5,543 bases of DNA, taken from Sneathiella sp. (lineage in GTDB: Bacteria; Pseudomonadota; Alphaproteobacteria; Sneathiellales; Sneathiellaceae). This document shows positions 1 through 5,543 of this stretch, one piece after another (positions within the stretch are counted from its first letter, which is position 1; each line of letters begins with the position of its first letter). The notes beneath the pieces were generated by a model. The model did no database searches. It was given only the letters and a program-made list of their open reading frames with translations, and had not been told where the DNA came from. Both the position numbers and the translations under genes were made by a program. The stretch is from positions 1 to 5,543 of the forward strand of contig JAESPT010000234.1 in assembly GCA_016765515.1 (NCBI GenBank), given 5' to 3'.

Positions 1-694
1 GACTTAGCGTGCTGTTTTTCAGTAAACCTTCTCTGATCTGCATTTGCTCTCGCATGGGCGCGATTTGTTCTTTGAGCATACGGATTTGATCTTTTAACAG
101 CTCAAGTTCTGTCATTCGCTGATCAATTTGGGACAAGAGCACATTTTGTTGATTTTTTAAGTCAAGCCGTTGGATTTTCAGGAGATTATGTTGTTCTTTT
201 CTGAAGGATATAAACCGCTCATCAACAACACTATCTTGCATCTGATCATTTTGAGTGAAAGCACGTAACCGTTCAATTTTCAGCCTTCCAAGGGATTGCT
301 GGGTATTGAGTTGCTTTAATTGGGCCTGTACGTCTGTTTGATCAAGCCGCAACAGGATTTGGCCTTTTTGGACAATATCACCTTCCGCGATAGCAATATC
401 GCTGATGGTGCCTCCGTCAATATGTTGAATTGTCTGGACAGTCCCAGATGGAATAACTTCACCCGAGGCGACGGAGACTTCATCTATCTCTGCAAATTGC
501 GCCCAAACAAGAAAGGCGACCAGAATTGTGAAGCAAAAAAGAATGGCCGTTCTCAGCAAGGGAGCCGGACCCGCTTCCTCCAGCATGATGGATTGACCAA
601 GACGAGCACTTTCCGGTTTCCCCTTTTCAAGGGTCAGAGAGTCCGTGCGATACTTTTCCTGATCGATGGCTATATGTTTTAGCGGCTTAGCCAT
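1..694 (-). CDS. HlyD-family type I secretion membrane fusion protein (N-terminal part, cut by window edge)
   Basis: Translating the minus strand from the ATG at 694-692 gives 231 residues with no stop before the left edge, so the gene is truncated by the window. HlyD-family proteins form the periplasmic adaptor that joins an inner-membrane ABC exporter to a TolC-type outer-membrane channel. Visible parts are a hydrophilic cytoplasmic N-terminus (about 1-46), one membrane helix (about 47-66, LLRTAILFCFTILVAFLVWA), and then a lipoyl/barrel-sandwich half-motif (about 75-118) with ASGEVIPSG, IDGGTISDI, EGDIVQKGQ and LLRLD. A long Gln/Leu/Lys/Glu-rich segment from about 120 to the edge looks like the alpha-helical coiled-coil hairpin. 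The family is usually 400-480 residues, so roughly half is present. The start overlaps the stop of the upstream ABC gene by one base (TAATG) and has a good Shine-Dalgarno sequence. Family assignment is firm; the outer-membrane partner is unseen. Confidence 0.93.
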   Translation of the reverse strand, partial: MAKPLKHIAIDQEKYRTDSLTLEKGKPESARLGQSIMLEEAGPAPLLRTAILFCFTILVAFLVWAQFAEIDEVSVASGEVIPSGTVQTIQHIDGGTISDIAIAEGDIVQKGQILLRLDQTDVQAQLKQLNTQQSLGRLKIERLRAFTQNDQMQDSVVDERFISFRKEQHNLLKIQRLDLKNQQNVLLSQIDQRMTELELLKDQIRMLKEQIAPMREQMQIREGLLKNSTLS

Positions 695-2823
695 TATACA
701 CCTTTAAATAACAGTGGAATTACAGTTGACGCCGGGCCAATGGTCTGGATTATGCCTCGGTTCATCAAAATGACTTTGTCTGCAGCGCGCATATGGCTGG
801 GACGGTGAGTTACAATAAGAACAGTTGCTTTTCCGCGCATTTTCTCTACGGCCGCCAGAAAAGCTCTATCCCCTTCTTCATCAAGGGTATTCCCAGGCTC
901 ATCAAAAATCATAATTTTTGCGTTCGAAAGTATGGCCCGTGCCATGTTCAGTCTTTGCTGGAAACCTGCTGGCAGCTGTTGCAACATTTGATCCCCTATC
1001 CGGGTCTCATATTTCTCAGGTAGGCGTTCTATATCGTCTGTCAGGTTTGCCCATTCGCAGGCTTCCAAAATTTGCTCTTCGCTTGCGGTACTTGCTGACA
1101 AAAGTAGGTTCTGTCTGATCGTGCCGTGAAAGAGTTCACTATTTTGCGGCATATATCCTATGGATTTACGGAGCTCTATGGGATCGATCTGTCGTATATC
1201 GATGCCATCTATTGAAATCCTTCCAACTTGAGGTTGATACAGTCCGGCCAGCAATTTTATGATAGTCGATTTTCCGGAACTGTTGGCGCCGGCTATTGCA
1301 ATGACTTCGCCTGGAGCGATCTGCAGATCAAGCCCCATGACGGCTGGGTCTTGTTCAGGTAGATATCTGAAACTCACTCGTGAATAAGTAATCTGCCCTT
1401 TAAATTCTTTAAGCCTGGAGGATGCGTAAGGATTAATCTCACTGGGGATCGCAAACAGCTGATCAAGTCGTTTTACGCTGATGCCTATTTGATTAAGCTT
1501 GGTTAATGCAAGGAAAAGGGTTTGTGACGGCGCCAGGAGTCTCCATACAAGGGCCATGGTTGCAACAAGTGCGCCGATACTCATCTCATTTTCGAATATT
1601 CGGGAAATGCCAAAAGTGAGGGTTAAGACACCGGCGCAGACCATAATGACGTGGGCAAAGGTTTGTGCAATGGCCCCCTGTATGCTGTTTCTCATGCTCG
1701 ACATTGCATTGCCAACAGAAATATCGCGGAATCTTTCCAACCATATCTCTTCTGCACCGAGCTGTTTGATTGTTCGCATGGTGTTAAAGCATTCCGTAAC
1801 GAAGGCCCCTTTTGAAGCCGTATGCATAAGCTCGTTTGTTGATTTTTTCTGAATGATAGGAAGAATGAAAAAGCCAGCAAGGGCATATATTAGCAGCATG
1901 CCAATTGGGATCAGAACGAGCGGTCCGCCGATAAGTCCGATGGCAATTAAAAAGATGAAAATGAAGGGCATTTCCAGAAAGGCGAGGGCCATGGGACCAA
2001 TGAAAAATTCGCGGATCATGTCGAACTCTCTAAAACGCGCAATTTTTGAGCCAAGGGATGTTCGTTCGGTCTGAGTAACAGGAAGAGACAGTATTTTTTG
2101 TAACACAGTACTGCCGATAATATAGTCAAGCCTGGCACCAATATAGGCGAGCATTGTGCCCCGGATTAAACGCAGGATAATATCGCAGAAGATAGCAATT
2201 CCAATACCGATTACCAGATATCCGAGCGTTTGGATGGATCCGGACCCAATAACCATATCGTAAACTGACATGATAAACAGAGGCGTTGCCAGTGCCAATA
2301 TGTTCAAGAAGAACGTCATCAGCAGAATGCGGCGTATCAAGGGCATAAAGCGAGTCAGTACGGCTCTGAACCAATTTTGACCAGAATTCCACTGACCGAT
2401 TTTTTCTTTTGGGATGGCATTAAAGAAAAAGGCTGTACCAACTTCTTTTAACGCCTGTTTTTTGGTGAGGGTGACATATTCTTGAAATTCGGCATCAAAA
2501 ATATGAACCCCCTCCTGATCGGCAGAAAGGAGAACTTTAACCGACCCTTTATCTGCATCAAACAGGCAAGGAAATAATCTTGGATCCAGTTCAGCTAGGG
2601 GCGCTTGCTTTGACGTGCTGTCATAGTTCAAGTTTGCCAACGTACTTCTGAAATCCAATTGATCCATTGTGGATTTGAAATGCGGCATTGCTTCAACGAT
2701 TTGTTCATTCTCGCCGCGCCAACCGAGCGCTTCAAGCAAGGGCGAAATGCACGCCGCATATTGTGTGTTGCGCCCCCAGTTTTCTTTTTCCGGGGCAGCC
2801 ATTGTTGCACTTAGAAATGCCAT
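694..2823 (-). CDS. Type I secretion ABC permease/ATPase with N-terminal C39-like domain (LapB/HlyB-type architecture)
   Basis: This 709-residue inner-membrane exporter subunit would use ATP to push an unfolded substrate through a type I channel. Residues about 18-140 form a soluble N-terminal domain that I read as a C39-like domain without peptidase activity: the Asp-Cys-Gly and Gly-His motifs of C39 peptidases are absent. About six membrane helices follow (near 165-187, 200-220, 277-297, 300-323, 384-406, 414-430). The ATPase domain is about 477-700: Walker A GANSSGKST (512-520), Q-loop Gln560, signature LPAGFQQR (617-624), Walker B IMIFDE with Asp641 and catalytic Glu642, D-loop NTLD (645-648) and His673 in THRPS. 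The signature departs from LSGGQ, but the hydrolysis residues are intact. The ATG abuts the TAA of the preceding ABC gene with no gap, and AAAGG lies 11 bases upstream. A second Met at residue 8 is a less likely start because it lacks a ribosome site. The probable partner is the ABC subunit encoded just upstream. Confidence 0.94.
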   Translation of the reverse strand: MAFLSATMAAPEKENWGRNTQYAACISPLLEALGWRGENEQIVEAMPHFKSTMDQLDFRSTLANLNYDSTSKQAPLAELDPRLFPCLFDADKGSVKVLLSADQEGVHIFDAEFQEYVTLTKKQALKEVGTAFFFNAIPKEKIGQWNSGQNWFRAVLTRFMPLIRRILLMTFFLNILALATPLFIMSVYDMVIGSGSIQTLGYLVIGIGIAIFCDIILRLIRGTMLAYIGARLDYIIGSTVLQKILSLPVTQTERTSLGSKIARFREFDMIREFFIGPMALAFLEMPFIFIFLIAIGLIGGPLVLIPIGMLLIYALAGFFILPIIQKKSTNELMHTASKGAFVTECFNTMRTIKQLGAEEIWLERFRDISVGNAMSSMRNSIQGAIAQTFAHVIMVCAGVLTLTFGISRIFENEMSIGALVATMALVWRLLAPSQTLFLALTKLNQIGISVKRLDQLFAIPSEINPYASSRLKEFKGQITYSRVSFRYLPEQDPAVMGLDLQIAPGEVIAIAGANSSGKSTIIKLLAGLYQPQVGRISIDGIDIRQIDPIELRKSIGYMPQNSELFHGTIRQNLLLSASTASEEQILEACEWANLTDDIERLPEKYETRIGDQMLQQLPAGFQQRLNMARAILSNAKIMIFDEPGNTLDEEGDRAFLAAVEKMRGKATVLIVTHRPSHMRAADKVILMNRGIIQTIGPASTVIPLLFKGV
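699..705 (-). promoter_or_regulatory. Ribosome binding site of the HlyD-family gene
   Basis: The minus strand reads AAAGGTG, ending 4 bases before the ATG at 694. It lies inside the last codons of the upstream ABC gene (encoding Phe-Lys-Gly-Val-stop). This fixes the HlyD start and supports coupled translation across the TAATG junction. Confidence 0.7.
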
Positions 2824-4593
2824 TTAGTGTACAGCCTTTATCGTTCTAGTCGAACGTGGTTTTTCAAACTGAACCAGTTGGTCAACAGGTGTATCCAGAA
2901 GTTGTTTTTCAGAAATTTTGTATCCGAAATCCGCAATTTTCACCAAAGACGGGCGGTGACTGACCAATATGATGGTCGAATTTTCCTTAAGGCGTAAAAG
3001 TGCTTTCGTTAAAATTGCGTCACTTGCAAAATCCAGAGATGTATTGGCTTCATCAAACAAGATAATTTCAGGTTTACTGATGAGAGTGCGGGCAATCGCA
3101 ATTCTTTGCCGGATGCCGCCAGGAAGACTTTCCACGGCTCCATCCCCAACGACGGTGTCATATCCCAGGGGCATTTTTTTAATTGCTTCATCCAGGCCTA
3201 GATTTTTGGATTGTATAAGAGCTTTATCGATCCAGTGGCCTGTCCGGAACATTGTCAGATTTTCCATAATCGTCCCGTGAAAGATGACACCATTTTGCGG
3301 CAAGTAGGAAATCCGTTTATGGAGAAGGTCTTTTGGAAGAGAGGAAAGATCTTCACCATTGAGCAGAATACGACCTTTTGTCGGTGAAATCAGTCCGGCA
3401 AGCATCCATAGGAAGGTTGTTTTTCCGCAGCCGTTTGACCCCGTAACGGCAGTGACGCTCCCTGCAGGAAAATGACAATTTGCATTTGTGAAGAGGTCTT
3501 CTTTGTCTCCATCATAACTAAAGGAAACATCTTCAAAGATAAGGTCAGCTCCAGTTTCGGCTGTTTGAAGATTATCTGAGGATAACTGGCTACCCTGTTC
3601 GTGGTGATTGGACGTCGTTCTTTCTTGCGGCAAATCCAAGAGTGTATTTACGCGAGCTCTGGATAACTGAATATTTTGGTAGTGGGTCCAGACTCCCATC
3701 GCTCGCAGCAACGGTTGAAGGGCCCTCCCTGACAATAATGTACAAGCAGCCAGACCACCAATGGTGAGTGTTTCTTCGATAACCAGAATGGAGCCGAAAG
3801 CGGCCACAGAGATCAGGGTCATTTGCGAAAATATAGAGCCTAGACTTTGCGCAATGCTATTTTGAAACGCGACGTTCTGAATAACACCCGCTGTTGACTC
3901 CTGAAGTCTCTCATAGCGTCTTACCATTTGAGCCTCCAGAGCGAGGCCTTTAACGGTATGAATACCGGTAAGTACTTCAATCAGGAAATTATATCGCCTG
4001 TCATCCCATGTGGCTCGCTCGTTGAGAGCTTTCTTAAGACCTTTTCCGACAAAAACCGTAATAATGCTGAAAATCAAAAATAGGCTTAGTGGGGCCAGAA
4101 CCAGAATGCCGCCAATATAGCCAACCATCGCCAAAAAAATTATTGCGAATGGTAGATCTATGAAAACGAGCAGGTTGTTCCCAGACATGAATTCACGAAG
4201 AGTATCAATTGCATTGAAACGATGAAGGTAGACACCGGCTGCTTCCCGCTCGAAATGGACAATATCTGTTCCCATTGTTTTTGCCAGGGCTCTGCAACCG
4301 GCAATATGTTCAAATTTTGCACCTGCATAGGCGGTAACATAAGAGCGGCCAAGTCGGAAAAATGCCTCTAGAATGATTGCAATGCCAACTCCGATGACGA
4401 GCAATAACAGCGTGTCAGTCGCATTGTTTGGAACAATACGGTCATATACTTGCAAAATCATAATAGGGAGAGCCAACGCGAGTATATTCAATGCTGTAGA
4501 GGCAAGAATAATTTCTGTACGGCTTTGCGATAGGCGCGGCAAGGAGGCTTGACGCAACATTGGCTTGTCATCCCGCAGCGAAAAGTTCTTCAA
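2824..4593 (-). CDS. Type I secretion ABC permease/ATPase, short PrtD-type subunit
   Basis: This 589-residue inner-membrane exporter subunit has one membrane domain and one ATPase domain and lacks an N-terminal C39-like domain, as in PrtD/AprD proteins. Membrane helices are visible near 28-50, 60-80, 141-160, 161-183, 251-271 and 273-290. A hydrophilic Ser/Gln/Glu-rich linker (about 322-348) leads to the ATPase domain: Tyr360 as likely A-loop, Walker A GSNGCGKTT (385-393), Q-loop Gln433, signature LPGGIRQR (490-497), Walker B IILFDE with Asp514 and catalytic Glu515, D-loop SLD (519-521) and His546 in SHRPS. All hydrolysis residues are present; only the signature is unusual. It is the first gene of a minus-strand operon with a second ABC subunit and an HlyD adaptor. 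The longest reading starts at a TTG (4593-4591) with AGGGA 10 bases upstream. The first ATG is codon 12 (4560-4558), also preceded by a weak GGGA at the same spacing, and still leaves 16 residues before the first helix. The true start is undecided between these two. Confidence 0.94.
   Translation of the reverse strand: MKNFSLRDDKPMLRQASLPRLSQSRTEIILASTALNILALALPIMILQVYDRIVPNNATDTLLLLVIGVGIAIILEAFFRLGRSYVTAYAGAKFEHIAGCRALAKTMGTDIVHFEREAAGVYLHRFNAIDTLREFMSGNNLLVFIDLPFAIIFLAMVGYIGGILVLAPLSLFLIFSIITVFVGKGLKKALNERATWDDRRYNFLIEVLTGIHTVKGLALEAQMVRRYERLQESTAGVIQNVAFQNSIAQSLGSIFSQMTLISVAAFGSILVIEETLTIGGLAACTLLSGRALQPLLRAMGVWTHYQNIQLSRARVNTLLDLPQERTTSNHHEQGSQLSSDNLQTAETGADLIFEDVSFSYDGDKEDLFTNANCHFPAGSVTAVTGSNGCGKTTFLWMLAGLISPTKGRILLNGEDLSSLPKDLLHKRISYLPQNGVIFHGTIMENLTMFRTGHWIDKALIQSKNLGLDEAIKKMPLGYDTVVGDGAVESLPGGIRQRIAIARTLISKPEIILFDEANTSLDFASDAILTKALLRLKENSTIILVSHRPSLVKIADFGYKISEKQLLDTPVDQLVQFEKPRSTRTIKAVH
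2835..2839 (-). promoter_or_regulatory. Ribosome binding site of the second ABC gene
   Basis: AAAGG on the minus strand lies 11 bases before the ATG at 2823, inside the end of the preceding gene. The spacing is slightly long, but the stop and start codons are directly adjacent (TAAATG), so reinitiation by terminating ribosomes is also likely. It favours residue 1 over Met8 as the start. Confidence 0.5.
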
Positions 4594-4603
4594 ATGCAGT
4601 TGT

Positions 4604-4608
4604 TCCCT
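4604..4608 (-). promoter_or_regulatory. Candidate ribosome binding site for the TTG start of the first ABC gene
   Basis: AGGGA on the minus strand lies 10 bases before the TTG at 4593. It is the main reason to accept the non-ATG start. A comparable GGGA (minus strand, 4574-4571) lies 10 bases before the in-frame ATG at 4560, so the evidence does not settle the choice. Confidence 0.35.
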
Positions 4609-4734
4609 AACTTGTATAAAATTACCAAATTCTAATCACGAGTGTGGCTCAAATATTAACTATACTCAGTGACAAAGATTTAATTTTCGTAAAAATGGTT
4701 TTTCTTGCCTGGGAATTATCTAATTTCTTCTAGA

Positions 4735-4749
4735 TTAATAATTATTTAA
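4735..4749. promoter_or_regulatory. CtrA-like binding site (TTAA-N7-TTAA)
   Basis: The sequence TTAA-TAATTAT-TTAA exactly matches the consensus spacing of the alphaproteobacterial cell-cycle regulator CtrA. It lies 83 bases before the ATG of the acidic-protein gene and 141 bases before the TTG of the operon, a reasonable place for a regulator of either. The surrounding DNA is nearly pure A/T, so a chance match is quite possible, and no well-placed promoter was found beside it. Confidence 0.3.
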
Positions 4750-4832
4750 ATTAATATATGCTAATAGAACAAAACATTATGTTGGGCGATTTTCTGTTTG
4801 AATTTATTTCTTTGTATTGAGTAGTCCCTGTT

Positions 4833-5543
4833 ATGAGTGAAAGTAATAAGCCAGCTGAAGGTGACCTGAAACAAGATTTAGAAAATTTGGCCTTTGGAGA
4901 AACCGCAGTAAAGCCATTGATTTCTGACAACGGCGATGAAAATACGGGAATTATCCATCCCGATGAAAGTGATCGATCTCTCGCCAATATTCATACAGGT
5001 AACCGCAGCAATTATGACGAGAGCGCTGATACGATAAGGAATGCAGGAGATTTCCTTAATACTGATTCATCGAAGACACAAGAAAGCGATAGTGCTAATC
5101 AGCGCGAAGAGTTTCAGAGTGAATTACCGCTGGAGGCAATAAATGTCGATATTTCGTTGGAGCCTTCTGCAACAGTAGAAGATAATCCATTGCCACAAGC
5201 CTCGGTCGGGGAGCAAGCTGATTTTCAGTTTTTAGAATCTCTTGTACCGGCTACGGAAATCAATCCTCAAGATCAAGAGCAAGAAGAGATAACCCCTTCG
5301 GTTGAACCGGTTGCTGTGGCCAGCGGGGCTTCACGTACGTCAGACGAATTTACTCAAAATGACGATGTGAGCACTCCGAGTGTTGATGAAGACGTGGTCG
5401 CCAATTCCGATGATGATGATGATGATGGATCCCTTGATGTTTCTGATGACGAAGGCTCCGATGACACTGTTGATGCTGATATTGAAGGTGGCAATGACGA
5501 TACATCTGTTATTGAGAAAACATTCGAACCAACTGTAGAAGAA
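4833..5543 (+). CDS. Very acidic low-complexity N-terminus of a probable large type I-secreted surface protein (cut by window edge)
   Basis: An ATG at 4833 opens a frame that runs 237 codons to the right edge without a stop, so the protein is longer than seen. An in-frame TGA at 4818-4820, with no other start codon between, makes this ATG the first possible start; the ribosome site is weak (only GAGTAG nearby). I recognise no family. The visible part has 64 Asp/Glu and 10 Lys/Arg, no Cys or Trp, one Tyr and one Met, no signal peptide and no membrane segment. Acidity rises toward the end, with six Asp in a row at 193-198 and clusters such as SDDEGSDDTVDAD. It looks intrinsically disordered. 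Lack of an N-terminal signal, strong acidity and divergence from a complete ABC/ABC/HlyD operon suggest a type I substrate such as an RTX or Ig-like-repeat adhesin. This is inference: repeats and the C-terminal secretion signal lie outside the window. A non-secreted acidic protein remains possible. Confidence 0.75.
   Translation, partial: MSESNKPAEGDLKQDLENLAFGETAVKPLISDNGDENTGIIHPDESDRSLANIHTGNRSNYDESADTIRNAGDFLNTDSSKTQESDSANQREEFQSELPLEAINVDISLEPSATVEDNPLPQASVGEQADFQFLESLVPATEINPQDQEQEEITPSVEPVAVASGASRTSDEFTQNDDVSTPSVDEDVVANSDDDDDDGSLDVSDDEGSDDTVDADIEGGNDDTSVIEKTFEPTVEE
5409..5426 (+). repeat. (GAT)6 trinucleotide tract coding for six Asp
   Basis: Six perfect tandem GAT codons encode Asp193-198 of the acidic protein. 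All six use the same codon, as a slippage-generated microsatellite would. Length change would add or remove Asp residues without shifting the frame. Confidence 0.9.

Larger units (their letters stand above)
4594..4832. promoter_or_regulatory. AT-rich divergent intergenic region between the secretion operon and the acidic-protein gene
   Basis: This 239-bp stretch is about 28% GC by direct count, much lower than the flanking genes, and must hold the start signals for both divergent units. The run at 4734-4759 contains no G or C at all. I looked for sigma-70 promoters on both strands and found only weak, badly spaced partial matches, for example TTGTCA and TATAGT on the minus strand near 4660-4675, so no promoter is called. 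No RNA gene, GC-rich hairpin terminator or convincing coding sequence was seen. Such an AT-rich tract could be a target for a nucleoid-associated silencer or an UP element, but that is inference. Confidence 0.6.

Noticed and set aside
320..682. A 120-codon plus-strand open frame
   Set aside because: It is antisense to the HlyD-family gene, whose membrane helix and lipoyl motifs are clear on the minus strand.
1499..2074. Two consecutive plus-strand open frames (1499-1852 and 1853-2074)
   Set aside because: Both are antisense to the membrane domain of the second ABC gene and show no coherent protein features.
4691..4703. AAAAA-TGG-TTTTT inverted repeat in the intergenic region
   Set aside because: It is a five-base A/T-only stem with a three-base loop, too weak to be a terminator or a convincing operator.
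4758..4820. A 20-codon plus-strand frame (ATG at 4758, internal ATG at 4779, TGA at 4818) in the same frame as, and just before, the acidic-protein gene
   Set aside because: It has no ribosome binding site, lies in very AT-rich DNA and encodes a short hydrophobic peptide with no recognisable leader features. It could be a leader peptide, or an extension broken by TGA, but nothing beyond the frame supports either.
4751..4987. A 78-codon minus-strand open frame across the start of the acidic-protein gene
   Set aside because: It overlaps the well-supported acidic frame and the AT-rich region, and shows no domain or ribosome site; it is an antisense shadow.
4833..5543. Possible LapA-type retention adhesin with periplasmic protease cleavage site
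   Set aside because: The N-terminus shows no folded retention module and no di-alanine-glycine cleavage motif, so the LapA/LapG model is not supported from this part of the protein.

Overview
The window looks like part of a bacterial chromosome, most likely from an alphaproteobacterium. GC is moderate (about mid-40s percent by eye in the genes). The three minus-strand genes form a type I secretion set, and a CtrA-like site lies in the divergent promoter region. The lineage is inferred from gene style only; the window has no RNA gene or taxonomic marker.

Three tightly packed genes occupy the minus strand, read right to left. The first (4593-2824) is a complete 589-residue type I secretion ABC permease/ATPase of the short PrtD type. 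The second (2823-694) is a complete 709-residue ABC permease/ATPase with an extra N-terminal domain resembling an inactive C39 peptidase. The third (694 to the left edge) is the first 231 residues of an HlyD-family membrane fusion protein. The junctions are TAAATG (no gap) and TAATG (1-base overlap), so this is almost certainly one translationally coupled operon. A TolC-type outer-membrane component is not visible; it would lie beyond the left edge or elsewhere in the genome.

A 239-bp intergenic region (4594-4832, about 28% GC) separates this operon from a divergent plus-strand gene. That gene starts at 4833 and is still open at the right edge. Its 237 visible residues are low in complexity and very acidic (64 Asp/Glu against 10 Lys/Arg), with no Cys, no Trp, no signal peptide and no membrane segment. 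This fits the disordered N-terminus of a large, probably repeat-containing surface protein or RTX-type adhesin exported by the neighbouring transporter.

The most notable point is that two different full ABC subunits are encoded in tandem where a standard type I system needs one. Both keep all ATP-hydrolysis residues, but both have altered signature motifs (LPGGI and LPAGF in place of LSGGQ). This suggests a heterodimeric exporter, as proposed for RtxB/RtxE of the MARTX system, dedicated to the acidic protein. Nothing here is clearly an undescribed system.
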